Part shown: positions 37,064 through 49,105 of the stretch, piece by piece
Layout of the letters: every line of letters starts with the position of its first letter
How positions within the stretch are numbered: position 1 is the stretch's first letter
Assembly (NCBI GenBank): GCA_022575985.1
Contig: JAKSXM010000014.1
Span: 15,810,001-15,874,000, forward strand
DNA length: 64,000 nt
DNA from: Anagrus nilaparvatae
Lineage: Eukaryota > Arthropoda > Insecta > Hymenoptera > Mymaridae
Direction of reading: 5' to 3'
Notes under the pieces: generated by a model
The model's input: only the letters and a program-made list of their open reading frames with translations
Database searches by the model: none
What the model was told of the DNA's origin: nothing
Program-made: the position numbers and the translations under genes

Positions 37064-37566
37064 CTTTTTTTTACAAAAAATGTTTTGGTTTTTTATTTCA
37101 AAACCTTGCGCGTGTAATTAAATTATTTTGAATATAGTCTTTGGCTGCATTGCCATGGCAATTGGCTGGATGTGGGTGTTTTTTGTCAGTCACAAATGGA
37201 ACCACAGCAGTGCTGGAAGTCTAGTTAGAAAATTCTATAGTATTATACATTTTTCTAGTGACACAATGTAAATTTCCCACTAGGATTCCATGACTGAATT
37301 CACTGAATGGAACCTTATATTTTATAAAATTAAAACTTATACAAATCATGCGCTTTTACTATACCAAAGAGTATAGTCAAAGCACACAATACTTAAAAAA
37401 AATTAATTAGATCTAGAAAGGGCTCTAGGTACTGTTTAAAAAATTTAATAAATAATTATATATTTTATCTTTGTGATTTTATTTGCAAAAGTAAACTTCA
37501 AAATAAAAAAAACAACATTAATAAAATTTTACACTTGAACTGTACTTGAAGTTGCCTTCAGATGAC

Positions 37567-37639
37567 TTCTCGAATGTTCTGGAATAGACTAGAAGCGTAG
37601 TTTGTTGTTTGTATATATGGTGTGCTTAAGCTTCGAGAA
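37567..37639 (+). promoter_or_regulatory. Heat-shock elements of the DNAJ gene
   Basis: TTCTCGAATGTTCTGGAA (37567-37584) is four perfect alternating TTC/GAA units at 5-bp spacing, and a further GAA in register at 37592-37594 follows a degenerate unit. A second short element TTCGAGAA is at 37632-37639. These are binding sites for trimeric heat-shock factor and lie just upstream of the TATA box, so stress induction is expected. Confidence 0.9.
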
Positions 37640-37646
37640 CAAACAG

Positions 37647-37653
37647 TATAAAA
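37647..37653 (+). promoter_or_regulatory. TATA box of the DNAJ gene
   Basis: TATAAAA 8 bp after the second heat-shock element. Transcription should start about 25-30 bp downstream, near 37677-37683. Confidence 0.85.
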
Positions 37654-37782
37654 CGAGACGTGAAAGAGTGAACATTGATTGAAATTGATTTTTTTTTTTA
37701 CGTTATCAAAAAAAAAAAACTATTATTAATTTGATATTTTTTTTATTTAAAATTTTCGAATTTTATCGAAAAATAGTAAAAG

Positions 37783-38386
37783 GTAAGAGCTTTAAATCAT
37801 TAAAAAGAACATTTTTAAATACAGATGGAAAATGTCAAACGCCTGTCTCCATCGTTATTTTTAGGAAAGGGTAAAATGTTATGCGAATACGTAACAAATA
37901 CTTTGAAAAAATTACAACTGTAATAATATATATACTTTAAATGTTCGAGATCCTTCTCAAATGATTTATTGTGCATTTACGTGTTAATATTATTTACGAA
38001 CGCAAAAATTATAATAGTGCCAAAATCATATTAATTTTTTTTTTCTTTATTTTCATACGGTGTTGAATTTGATATTAAGAACGTAGGTACGAAAATCTAA
38101 ATAAAGAATTCGAGCAACTTTTGAAATTTTAAGATTTTGGAAAAATTTTTTTTACTTTTAATTTTCAATTTTTGAATAAACTTTTTGTACTCTTTTTTAT
38201 GTTACTTTTTTCAAAAGCGTTTAGTGAAAACGAGCGTGGGCGTTACATATAACTATGTATAAATGTTTATTTTTTCTTACTTGGATTTTTTAAATAAGTT
38301 AAATATAAATATGATTTAATTATGAATTTTATATAAGGTTATTGACCGCATTAGTTTTTAATAAAATAAATTTTTTTTTATTACAG
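37783..38386 (+). other. 5' UTR intron of the DNAJ gene
   Basis: A donor GTAAGAG follows AAAAG at 37782 and an acceptor TTATTACAG ends at 38386, 11 bp before the ATG. The 604-bp interval has no coding sign. Many insect J-protein genes have such a leader intron, but this one is predicted from splice signals only. Confidence 0.7.
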
Positions 38387-38397
38387 AATTTTAAATA

Positions 38398-39474
38398 ATG
38401 GGCAAAGACTATTATAAAATTCTTGGTATTTCAAAAGGAGCAAGCGATGATGACATCAAAAAAGCTTATCGCAAACTTGCATTAAAATATCATCCTGACA
38501 AAAATCGCGCTGCGGATGCAGAAGAAAAATTTAAGCAAGTGGCTGAAGCGTATGAAGTACTTTCTGATACTAAGAAGCGGGAAGTATATGATAATTATGG
38601 AGAAGAAGGTCTTAAAGGGGGAGCAACTTCTGGTGGTGGTCCAGGGGGTGCAACTGGTGCAACTTACACTTTCCATGGTGATCCAAGGGCAACATTTGCT
38701 CAGTTCTTTGGTTCAGCATCTCCATTTCAAACGTTCTTTGAGTTTGGAGGACCTGGTGGAGGTAGAGGAGGAAACACAATGTTTGCTTTTGGAGACGATG
38801 ATATGGAGACAGATGATGTATTTGGAATTGGACCACAAAGAGGAGGTCCAGGAGGAGCCTTTCGCTCCCATTCCTTCAATTTTACTAGCCCCAATGCCAA
38901 TAAAGTTGGAGGTGGAAAAGAACGAGCACAAGATCCACCAATTGAGCATGATTTGTTCGTCAGCTTAGAAGATATTTTAAAAGGTTGCACAAAAAAAATG
39001 AAAATCTCCAGGAGGGTTATGCAACCAGATGGAAGTACAAGGAAAGAAGACAAAGTTCTCACAATAAATGTAAAGCCAGGTTGGAAAGCTGGTACGAAAA
39101 TAACTTTCCAGAAAGAAGGAGATCAAGGACCTCGAAAAGTTCCAGCTGATATAGTTTTTATAATCAGAGACAAACCGCATGGTCTTTTCAAAAGAGAAGG
39201 TAGCGATATAAGATATTCTTGTAAGATCAGCTTAAAACAAGCACTATGCGGCACAGTTATAGAAGTTCCAACGTTAACTGGTGAAAAGATAACATTAAAC
39301 CTTCAAAGAGAAATAGTAAAACCTACAACAGTTAAAAGGATACAAGGTCATGGATTGCCATTTCCGAAGGAACCATCAAAGAGAGGAGATCTTATGGTAT
39401 CGTTCGATATAAAATTCCCAGATACATTATCTCAAAGTACCAAGGAAGTACTTCATGATACGCTGCCTAATTAA
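38398..39474 (+). CDS. DnaJ-1: Class B J-domain co-chaperone (DNAJ-1 / DNAJB4-like)
   Basis: A single-exon 358-residue Hsp40. The J domain is residues 1-69, with the HPD motif at 32-34 (YHPDKN) that stimulates Hsp70 ATP hydrolysis. A Gly/Phe-rich linker covers about 70-165 and includes GGPGG repeats. Two beta-sandwich substrate-binding domains follow from about 177 ([20 protein letters not shown]), ending with the dimerisation tail. There is no cysteine-rich zinc domain, so it is class B. The protein delivers unfolded clients to cytosolic and nuclear Hsp70. Length and order match DNAJB1/DNAJB4 and Drosophila DnaJ-1. The strong heat-shock promoter upstream agrees with that role. The start is set by [11 protein letters not shown], which is conserved. 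Other frames across the G/F region are shadows. Confidence 0.97.
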   Translation: MGKDYYKILGISKGASDDDIKKAYRKLALKYHPDKNRAADAEEKFKQVAEAYEVLSDTKKREVYDNYGEEGLKGGATSGGGPGGATGATYTFHGDPRATFAQFFGSASPFQTFFEFGGPGGGRGGNTMFAFGDDDMETDDVFGIGPQRGGPGGAFRSHSFNFTSPNANKVGGGKERAQDPPIEHDLFVSLEDILKGCTKKMKISRRVMQPDGSTRKEDKVLTINVKPGWKAGTKITFQKEGDQGPRKVPADIVFIIRDKPHGLFKREGSDIRYSCKISLKQALCGTVIEVPTLTGEKITLNLQREIVKPTTVKRIQGHGLPFPKEPSKRGDLMVSFDIKFPDTLSQSTKEVLHDTLPN

Positions 39475-41054
39475 ACATCAAAGTAAACAGTTATACATCT
39501 TGTGTAATATATATTCTTTATAACCATTAATGACTTTATTTAAAGATTCCTGTATATTATTTTTTATTATATAATTAATAATCATTAGTTTAATTAGTAA
39601 TATTTTTTTAAGGCATTTGTGAAAAACGGTCTTCTTGCCTTGTAATAACAGAATAATTTTTTTATTTACATCTGAGAGTGATAAATTCTCAATGAAATTC
39701 GCTACTGTTAAGTTGTTTTATTTAATATTTAATTTTGTACAAAAGAATAGAATTTTTTCAAGAACTAAGTTAATGAAAATATCATTAATGACTGAAATAA
39801 GTACTTTTTTTTTTAGATAAATTGAGCTAACTTTTGTAAGTGTATATGGTTATATCAAATGCATTTTAAAAGTGTGTTTGTGTATGCATGAAAATTGTAT
39901 GTAGATTTTTGTGAGACTGAAAAATTAAATTAATTTATAAAAATTTTATAAAAACAAATACTGTTAGTGGTCATTATACTCAGATTTTTTTTATAAATTT
40001 TGAACACCAAATACCAAAACTAAATAAGATTTTGAAAAATTTCATTTATTTATTTTGGTATATATATTTGTATGCATTGTAATTGAACATCAGAATCATA
40101 TGCATAAGAAAAACTAATTGTATATGTACTATATTTAATGTGTAATAACTTTTTTTTTGTGTACAAAGATTATTAATGAAATTAAATTAAATTATTTACT
40201 TAAAAAAATTAAGAATGATTTTTTAATTGTATATGCCTATTAGCTGACCTCTTTCCTAAAAACAATTAATTGTTAAAATCATATTTTTTCATGTTAGTTA
40301 CAAAAAGTGGGATATTCATCTCACTCCTAAAATAGCCAGCATAAAAAGCCTGACGTCATCGCCTTAAATTGCGAGGGACAACTGTTACATGGGAAAGATT
40401 TGAATTCTTTTTATATATGATTTTTTAGAATCTATTATATTCGTTGAACATATATGTTTCTTTGTCTCATTTTTCTTTATTTATTTATAAATAATTTTAT
40501 AACAGTTAAATTTTTTATGTTAGTAATTTTCTGACTTCTATAAATTAAATTTCTTACACGAAATAAAATACTATTGACATTTTATTAAAAGCGATATTTA
40601 AAAGATTAAAATTCAATAAAATTACTGATAAAAATAAGTAATTCTATATGAATATTACACTACTATACAGGATTCTTATTTGCCTAATATCTTTTTTATT
40701 AATATATCCATCTGATAAATATACTTGAAAGATCCCAAACCAACTGAGTCCATGAACTGCAAGTTAAAGGTTTGCAGAAATCGGTGCGAAATATTTTTTT
40801 ACGAAAATACAACTAAAAATAAGCACTCTCAGCTAATTTCCGCTGGTAGTTTCATATTTATAATAAAACGAGGTATAACGACCAAAAAGAAAAATATGGT
40901 TAACAGTTTTCTTATTATTTGATGCAAAATATTTTGAGATAAAATTTTTTACAAATGTAGGTATCAGATCCAAGAAATCCAGTAATAAGAAGTTAGAAGT
41001 AGTAATCCAGCAATTTCTTAAAAATAGAACTCCCTGTAAAAATTATGTATTACT
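39475..41054. other. DNAJ 3' UTR and intergenic AT-rich DNA
   Basis: The first few hundred bases are probably 3' UTR, but no single polyadenylation site could be chosen. The stretch at about 40790-41000 (ATCAGATCCAAGAAATCCAG) is a diverged copy of a repeat also seen at about 46600-46980. No other gene was seen. Confidence 0.5.
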
Positions 41055-41061
41055 AGCATAG

Positions 41062-41091
41062 GTGATAGGGGGGGCTCCGCCCCCCCTGTGT
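41062..41091. repeat. GC-rich mini-hairpin
   Basis: AGGGGGGGCTCCGCCCCCCC is a perfect GC stem in AT-rich DNA, next to the repeat at 40790-41000. A similar structure, GGAGGGGCCATCGCCCCCTCC, occurs at about 46487-46507, again just before a copy of that repeat. It is probably part of one element family. Confidence 0.6.
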
Positions 41092-41126
41092 CGCATTTAC
41101 TTCTGTTTGTGTTGCTTTAAAAAATC

Positions 41127-41428
41127 GGCAAGGGATCTGACCAACACTTATTCGACAAATCAATAATTCTACACAAAAAAGTTTTGCAGAATCATTATAT
41201 ACCAAAAATCGTTGTGCTGAAAAGTTCAACACAAATTTTTTGTAGTCAAAGTATTTTACACACCATTTTAAATATTAAATAACTAATTTCTTTCATATAT
41301 TTCGATTAGAAAAAGTTTGTGTTGATCTTTTCGGCACAACGATTTTCGTTGTAAAACGATTCCGCAAAACATTTTTGTGTAGAATTATTGATGTGTCAAA
41401 TAATTTTGTGTTGATCAGATCCCTTGCC
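41127..41428. repeat. 302-bp hairpin MITE-like repeat
   Basis: The left end GGCAAGGGATCTGACCAACA is matched by TGTTGATCAGATCCCTTGCC on the right. The arms of about 130 bp include CAATAATTCTACACAAAAAA and AACGATTTTCG/CGTTGTGC blocks and meet in a short AT loop near 41270. No coding capacity and no clear target duplication were seen. Confidence 0.82.
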
Positions 41429-41574
41429 AAAAAATACTATTTCACAACAAATTTATAATTATGCAAACACATTTAAGCTATTCAGAGCAGCGTAGGTGAA
41501 ACATTAATGAAAAATTATAGGTTCTGATTGATTCTATATAATTATAATAGAGAAAATAAAAAAATTTAACTGAG

Positions 41575-41625
41575 TACAGACAGACAGGCAAATAAATTTT
41601 CAAATATATATAGTATGAAGTATTA
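41575..41625. repeat. GACAGACAG tail, copy 1
   Basis: ACAGACAGACAGGCAAATAA followed by ATTTTCAAATATATATAGTA. The same string occurs at 43489-43535. Such PuPy tails are typical of the 3' ends of some insect non-LTR or Penelope-like elements. No coding part is attached. Confidence 0.6.
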
Positions 41626-42737
41626 AAATATTTATATGAGAAATTCCACCAAAAGATTGCCATTATCATGGTCAACCTTTTGAAAAAAAAAAATTTGAAG
41701 GTACACCTTGCTAATACGTTTTTTTGTGTTCCTTAGATCATATATAGTCACAAAAAAGCGATGAACACAAAAAATGTTGCGTGTACAATAGTTTTTTTTG
41801 AGTTGGAAGGCTCAAAATCACGTTTTTTCAATATTTAAAAAAACCAATTTTTGAAAATTTTTTTTAATCAATTAAAATCATTCTAAACAATATATTTCTG
41901 TTTTTTAACTTATTTTGTACTCATAATTTACTAAAAAAATCGTTTTTATTCAGAAATAACACAAATTTTTAATTATTAGCGTCTTAAAGCAGCTCAAAAA
42001 TTAAAAAAATGTTTTTAAAAATAAAAATTGCTTATTTAGCTTTTAAAACTTTTTTTAGTGAAATTATTATTAAAAGATAATGATAAAAAGTTGAATTAAA
42101 TATAACTCATTAGTTACGAGCTTTAGAAATTACCTAAAACAACTGAAAACAACTCCAAAACTAAATTAACCAATTTTGGATCATTTTTAAAATAGCAAAA
42201 TCAGTCTCGTTTTCAATGATTTTGTTTATTACTAATTTTTTTACAGATTTTTTTATTGTTTACTTTAATTATACATATTTTAAAGTACTATCTTTCTGTT
42301 TAAAATAATTTTTCTTTTAATCTTCAACGTCTTAGAGAAGTTCAAATGGTAAATATTGGGTTTTTTAAAAATTCATAGACTTGGGATATTTCTAGCAGAT
42401 TCAAATGATATTATAAAATGGACTAAAAGACGCATTTCCTACTAATTTTTCCCGTATAATTCGAACCCACTATTTATTTTAACATTTTACTACGCTTTAC
42501 AGGAGAAAAATTCATTTTTTTAGTTTTTTAGGGTACCAATTATGGGGGACCAAATTTTAAAAGTTTCGCAGTCTTCAAGAAAAAATTTTCTGAATAGTAT
42601 TTGCAAGAGTTATTTATATATTTTTTCCTCAGGAATTCGATGAAATAACTAGCTTTTTCATCTGGGGTTTTACTTAGCCATAAAATCTTATTTTTCTATT
42701 TTTACTGGTTTTGTCCAGTCTTTTATATTTTGTATTA

Positions 42738-43059
42738 GTAGCCCATTTGAACCTAAAGGGTTTGAAATATTTAAAATTATCTTTAATAAATAAATAGTCA
42801 GTGAAAAACTACTCGATAAAATACTAAAACTTTTTGTTTTTGAATAGTCGAGTTAATTAATAATTAATGATTTTGCACTAATTCTCCTAAAATCTCAATT
42901 TCACGTTACTTGGAGTTCCATAATTTAAAAATTTTATAAGTGAATTTTCATCATAAGACTAAACGATTTCGTATTTTATTGAGCAGTTTTTTCCTGTCTA
43001 TTTATTTATTAAAGATAATTTTAAATATTTCAAACCCTTTAGGTTCAAATGGGCTACAA
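42738..43059. repeat. 322-bp hairpin MITE-like repeat
   Basis: GTAGCCCATTTGAACCTAAA on the left is matched by TTTAGGTTCAAATGGGCTAC on the right. The arms pair for about 140 bp (TTTGAAATATTTAAAATTAT) around a centre near 42898. It is non-coding. Confidence 0.85.
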
Positions 43060-43369
43060 ATTTTTTATTTTAATTTTATTTTATTTTATTAACATCGGTT
43101 TTATGTAATTTCGTTCATTAAACACACGCACACAAATAAATTATTAAAAATACCATAAAAAATAAAAAAATGAAAAAAAATTTTTTTACCAGCTTCAAAA
43201 ATATTTTATAAAATTTTAAAGATACCTCCGTTTTGGATAAAAATTTAGGAGAATACATAAAAATTGGTGACGAATCGAATACTTCAAACTTGTGACAATA
43301 AAAATTGTCGATAGTCTCGAGATATTTTAATTTTTTTTTAAATTTTTTAAAATTTTATCAAGTTCAAAA

Positions 43370-43535
43370 ATTACTGAAAATTAAATATCTCAAAAACTAC
43401 GATAGCTGAGCAGAAAATCTATTTTTTTCTTCATTTTGACACCGGTTTCATGCCATAATTGGTTTGGCGGTTCTTGAGTGATGAGGGTACAGACAGACAG
43501 ACAGACAAACAAATAAATTTTCAAATATATATAGT
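43370..43535 (+). repeat. Retroelement-like 3' tail, copy 2
   Basis: CACCGGTTTCATGCC, then GGCGGTTCTTGAGTGATGAG, then GACAGACAGACAGAC and ATATATATAG. This layout resembles 3' ends of non-LTR or Penelope-like elements and repeats the tail at 41575-41625. Transcription orientation is presumed plus. Confidence 0.5.
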
Positions 43536-43714
43536 ATTAAGATTAAGATTTGCCTCTCGTTACGCACAAAAAGAAATGTTTTTTTTATTTTTTGGTGACA
43601 AAAATTTTCACAAATTTAGGTATTATAGATGTGAAAAAACGAGTATAATAACAATTTTCCTAAAATTAGTTTTTCCATTAAAAAAAATTAATTTTGAATT
43701 TTAGGGCTTAATTT

Positions 43715-44230
43715 CAATTTCGGCCACTTCCGATTTCATTTTTAATAAAGGGTATGAATTTTTCAAATTGACCGGAAATCAAGTTTCCCATCATGAAATA
43801 AATTTTGTTGAAATTTTTCGAGAATGTTGGCCCATAAGTATACGTTTTGAGACCCCAGGAAGCTAATAAATCTGGTTTTAAAAAAATTATAGGTGTGCGA
43901 GTGCGCGCATGTGTGTGTCTATGTGTTACGCATCGTTTGAAGAATGGGCTATTTCGCGGAATGAGGCGCTTACCCATTCCGACGTTGCTTGTCCATACCG
44001 CAAAAAGACCAAAAAGTAGTCTAAAATCTGCCATTCCGCGGAATAGGATTTATTAAACAAGGGATAAAATATTGGTTTCGGCTTTGCATGCAGTTGTATG
44101 CACAAGCGAGCGTAGCATGCAAAAGTCGAACTCCATATTTTGTCCCGTGTTCTAAAACATATAGTTTTACATATAATGGGCAAAAAAACCATCACCGCAG
44201 GGCAGAAAATAGGCTTTTTTGCCCTAGATA
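43715..44230. repeat. Composite dispersed repeat with GC-rich stems
   Basis: Holds the dispersed motif TACGTTTTGAGACCCCAGGA (43842; also near 13943 and reversed near 46990), a GTGCGAGTGCGCGCATGTGT purine-pyrimidine stretch, a paired ATTTCGCGGAATG / CATTCCGCGGAAT and the stem CTTTGCATGC / GCATGCAAAAG. Three overlapping open frames on both strands here are by-products of these stems. Confidence 0.55.
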
Positions 44231-44761
44231 TGTAAAATATATAACTTAGAATGCAAGTATAACAAATTTTATATCGCAGTCTTCACGTGTATGTATTATA
44301 ATTATAAATAATATATATGTGATATTAAAAAATATTTATAATTAAAGTGATTTCATAAAAATCCGGATTTACGGCCTTGACGTTTAAAAAGCCCTTTTTA
44401 TAGTACTTCATTCAAGATATCAAAATACTAAAATTGCAATGAAAAATCAAGTTTATTATTTATATTTGTATCAGCTTCGTCATCTCCATCCAGGGTCAAA
44501 CTTTATGGCAGGCCCTGTTTATGGCGTCCCACTGTCTCTCTTGTCCGGATAAAATAAAAAAAAGTGTAAGTTCGATGTCCTAATAATGATTGTAAAACAT
44601 GCACTAACAACTCAGTTAGCTGTAGTTTAAGATGAAACAAAGAAATTATATGTACATATTTTCCTTGAAACCCACGCATTTTGATAGCTGATGACCTTAA
44701 AAAATGTGCCGGAAGAAATTTTTTTGGCCGTATCTTAAAAATGCCAAAAGATTGTGTTTAT

Positions 44762-45907
44762 ATATGAGCAATTATTTTAAAATTGATACTTAATTCGAGC
44801 CTGGAATCGTAAATTTTTTTTTTGAGGGCACATCGATATGACCCGTGTTTTCAGATAGTTTGAACCTTCAGAAAACCGAAAAAAATCGTGAACAAGAAAT
44901 CGGCGATAGGTGCCAAAAAGATTTTTTCACTTTTATGTCAAAAAACGTGTTTTTCGTATCTGAGCTACCCTAAATTTTTAGAATAACTTTTTAGGTAAAA
45001 AAACTTTTGTAAAATAGATAAGAAAATCTGATTGCCAGGGAAAAACCACTCCAGAAAAAAAAAAAACTTATCTTTTTACGATGAAATTTAGCCAAGTTAT
45101 CGTCAATTTAAGATTTTGCTCAAATTCGTCTTAAAAAAGATTGAAATTTTATTGAAAAAAGCCTGTTTCTGAACTTTAAACATGCATTACTCGCTTGATT
45201 TTCATCGTAAAATAATAATTTTTTTTTTAAAATCGATTTATTTTTTCCTGGCAATTCATTTCTTTAAGAAAAAAATCATTTTTATTGACCAAATTTCAAT
45301 TTTTAAATAAAAAGCCTTTGAAAACTGTAAGCAGCAAAATTTATTTAACACAGTTTTTGACCTAAAAATTAAAATTTTGTCAATAAAAATAATTTTTTTC
45401 TTAGAGAAATGAATGGCCAGGAAAAAATTAATCGATTTTAAAAAAAAAATTATTATTTTACGATGAAAATCAAGCGAATAATGCATGTTTAAGATTCAGA
45501 AACAGGCTTTTTTCAATAAAATTTCAATCTTTTTTAAGACGAATTTGAGCAAAATCTTAAATTGACGATAACTTGGCTAAATTTCATCGTAAAAAGATAA
45601 GTTTTTTTTTCTTCTGGAGTGGTTTTTCCCTGGCAATCAGATTTTTTTTATCTATTTTACAAAAGTTTTTTTACCTAAAAAGTTATTCTAAAAATTTAGG
45701 GTAGCTCAGATACGAAAAACACGTTTTTTGACATAAAAGTGAAAAAATCTTTTTGGCACCTATCGCCGATTTCTTGTTCACGATTTTTTTCGGTTTTCTG
45801 AAGGTTCAAACTATCTGAAAACACGGGTCATATCGATGTGCCCTCAAAAAAAAAATTTACGATTCCAGGCTCGAATTAAGTATCAATTTTAAAATAATTG
45901 CTCATAT
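44762..45907. repeat. 1.15-kb near-perfect palindrome (foldback family B, copy 2)
   Basis: ATATGAGCAATTATTTTAAA on the left is matched by TTTAAAATAATTGCTCATAT on the right, and the halves pair throughout around 45335. The inner arms share AATCGGCGATAGGTGCC, CGTATCTGAGCTACCC and TTTTCCCTGGCAATC-type blocks with 11793-12935, while the outer 100-150 bp differ. The transcript would be a single long hairpin RNA. Confidence 0.9.
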
Positions 45908-46439
45908 GCATTTGCAACAAAGTATTTAAATAATAATTCATATAGCGGGTATTTAATTTAAATTAAACGTAAAGAAACTTTATAGTTTTTGAACCTTTAA
46001 ATCGCTCAGCTCCTATAATTTAAAAAATTTTAATTTTACTCAATTTGGTTTGAAATTTGAAGCAACTCGCACGAAAAGAACAATAATGATTCCGTATTAT
46101 AAAACATATGGATTAACCGTAAGGTATATATATTATTGACCCAAAAGGTTATTTAATTATCTCTGTCACATACGGGAGGTACCTCGTATACAAATAGTTG
46201 ATCGGGGGCTTGATCAAATATCGATCGAAAGCCTGATCAAATTTTTGACGAGCAGGTTTTCAATCAGAAAAATCTCTATCAAGGATCAGAACTCTGATCA
46301 AAAGATCGGATCATATTCCTAAAATTACATTCCGATCAAAACTCGATCGAAGTCCCGATCCAGGATAGCAATCCCGATAGTTTTAAAACAAAAATATACA
46401 TTTTAAACCCGAATGCACTTTTTTGCAAAAAGAGATATA

Positions 46440-47000
46440 AAACGGTTATTTAATAATAAGCCTGGCAGTGCAGAACCAGCGAGGGTGGAGGGGCCATCGC
46501 CCCCTCCAGAGTAAAGGTGAATTTGGTTCTTTTTTTTTCGCTTCAAATAAATGACAATGGTTTTCTAAAAACTAGAACATTTATGAACAAAAATTAGGTA
46601 CATACGTGCAAAAAGAAAAAAATTTAATGGTGTTTTTTTATTTTCTCATGCAAAATATTTTGAGAAAAAAATTCGGTATCAGATCCGAAAAATCGAGTAA
46701 AAACGATATTTTTAAAATTAATTCTTACATTTAAAAAAATTAGGTAAGTTACCTTATTTTTTAATGGCAAAAATTTTAAGAAAAAAATGTTGAAAAATTA
46801 AGTATCAGATATGAAAAATTAAGCAAAGCCGATATTTCTAAGACTAGTAATTCCATTAAAAAAAATTAGGTATACTACGTCTAAAAAGAAAAGAAATAAT
46901 AATGATATTTTTTTTTAATTTCTTTGTGTAAAAAATTTTCAAAAAATTAAGTATCTGATCCAAAAAGTCGACAAGCAATAACGGTTTTTTAGCTTCCTGG
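46440..47000. repeat. Degenerate tandem repeat around ATCAGATCCGAAAAATCGAG
   Basis: About four diverged units of roughly 110-130 bp, each with a lysine-codon-like A-rich run, a GTATCAGATCC-type motif and AAAATTAGGTA. They end in the reversed TAGCTTCCTGGGGTCTCAAA motif. Related single units occur at about 13930-14420, 40790-41000 and 43560-43700. Nothing coding was seen. Confidence 0.5.
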
Positions 47001-47128
47001 GGTCTCAAAACGTGCTTATAATGCAATAAAATCAAAATTTCACCTATACCACAATAATGGTTCTTTTGCACGAGACCACCTGCGGAAGGTATTTGGCTGA
47101 CTTGCAAGGTAGCAGTGTAATTTACAAA

Positions 47129-47136
47129 GTATTCTA
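47129..47136. repeat. Left 8-bp target duplication GTATTCTA
   Basis: GTATTCTA directly precedes the left terminus CGAGGGGCTGACGACGCG. The identical copy is at 52592-52599. Confidence 0.88.
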
Positions 47137-47639
47137 CGAGGGGCTGACGACGCGATTTAAAAAATTAGCGATTTAAAAAGCACTATGGCGAAACACTGTT
47201 ACGTACCTATTAGTTTAAAATTAACCAATTTATTGGTTAAATTAATAAGAATATCCGATTTAAATACTTTAAATACTTTAAATCGCTTTTAAATTATTGC
47301 TTTAAATTTAGTTTTCTGGCATAAAAACTATTTCTAGGCGTTTGTGGGGTGACGAAAATTGAAATTTTAACCCGATTTAACCCCAGGTTTATCCCTGCCC
47401 ATATTTATGACCAAAAAATTGGCCAATTTTTGAGAAAATTAACCAAATATTTTAAATCGCTTTTAAATTATTGCTTTAAATTTATATTTTTGGCATATAA
47501 ACTGTATCTAGCGGTTAGCGGAGGCACAAATATTGAAATTTTCATCGGATTTAACCTCAATATCATCTCTACCCTTATTTTAGACCAAAAATTGGCCAAA
47601 TTTCCAGAAAATTTGCCGAAACTCTTATTTTTTTTACCT

Positions 47640-48520
47640 ATTCGTACTTTTAGCATCCAGGGTATGCCTATAAAGGTTTTTTGTGTCGCTGATCAAGAAT
47701 TTCGACCTCTTTTTTATAAATAATTAATATTCCACCCTTAAAATAGCTAAAACTACCCCCGAAAAGGGGGTGTTTTATCTATTTTCGTACTTTTAGCATC
47801 CAGGGTATGCCTATATAGGTTTTTTGGGTCGCTGATCAAGAATTTGGACTTCTTTTTTATAAATAATCAATATTTCACCCTTAAAATAGCTAAAACTACC
47901 CCCGAAAAGGGGGTGTTTTATCTATTTTTGTACTTTTAGCATCCAGGTATGCCTATATAGGTTTTTTGGGTCGCTGATCAAGAATTTGGACTTCTTTTTT
48001 TATAAATAATCAATATTTCACCCTTAAAATAGCTAAAACTACCCCCGAAAATGGGGGGTTTTGTCTATTTTCGTACTTTTAGCATCCAGGGTATGCCTAT
48101 ATAGGTTTTTTGGGTCGCTGATCAAGAATTTGGACTTCTTTTTTATATATAATCAATATTTCACCCTTAAAATAGCTAAATCTACCCCCGAAAGGGGTGT
48201 TTTTTTTATTTTCGCAACCTTAGCGTCCAGTATGCCTATATTGGTTTTTTGGGTAGCAATTTAAGAATTTCGACTTCTTTCTAATAAAGCTTTACTATTT
48301 CACCCTTAAAATAGCTAAAACTATCCCTAAAAGGGGTGTTCTTGCTAAATTTGTACTTTAAGCATTCAAAGTACGTTCATATGCGTTTTTTGGGTAGCTT
48401 ATCAAGAATTTCGACTTCTTTCTCATAAATCTTTACTATTTCACCCTTGAAATTTTGTTAAAACTATCCCTAACATGGGTGTTTTTGTTATTTTCGCAAT
48501 TTAAGCGTCCGTGATAAGCC
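47640..48520. repeat. Tandem array of about 140-bp units, left arm
   Basis: About seven units marked by TTTTAGCATCCAGGGTATGC, GGGTCGCTGATCAAGAATTT and CTACCCCCGAAAAGGGGGTG. The first four are well conserved and the inner ones diverge. The right arm (about 51440-52180) holds the mirrored array, so the two arms were built from the same unit. Confidence 0.9.
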
Positions 48521-49105
48521 CACCCACGTAAAAGGATTAAGCTTAATGAATTAAGCTTACTGGAGTAAAAAAGGCTTAATTTTTAAAATTAAGCTTAATC
48601 CAGTGAGCTTACTCCATATAGGCATATAGGTTTTTTGGTTGACAAATCAAGAATTTTGATTTTTATTTATAAATTATTAACACAACACCCTTAAATTAGC
48701 TAAAACTACCCCTAAAAGTTTCAATTCTAATTTGTGGCGTAGAAATGGACAAAAAACTGGCCAATTTTCGAAAAAATATGCCGAATCACCTGGATTATAG
48801 AAGAAATTACATTCTAAATATATTTTGGGGTTTTCGAGTACGCAGAATCCGAATCAGCCATCTAAATTTTTAATTTCAAATTTTTAGCCAATAAATCGGA
48901 CCATAATTGGCCAGTTTTTGAAAAAATTCGCATGATATCATATAGATTACAAGCGATTATTTCCAATGTATCTTATGGGGTTTTCGAGTATGCAGAATCC
49001 GTATCTGTTAACTAAATTTTTAAATTCAAATTTTTGGCCAAGAATTTGGAGAAAAATCGACCAATTTTCGAATAAATTTGTCGAATCTCCTAGATTATAG
49101 ATGAA

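Noticed and set aside
38516..38968. Long open frames on both strands across the DNAJ gene
   Set aside because: Shadows of the Gly-rich coding sequence in other frames.
43714..44195. Three overlapping ORFs of 69-106 codons
   Set aside because: They run on both strands across a repeat with GC-rich stems and have no recognisable domain.
47349..47723. 124-codon open frame, with mirror copies near 52144-52389 and other short frames in the arms
   Set aside because: These follow repeat units in the foldback arms, occur on both strands and do not resemble any protein family.
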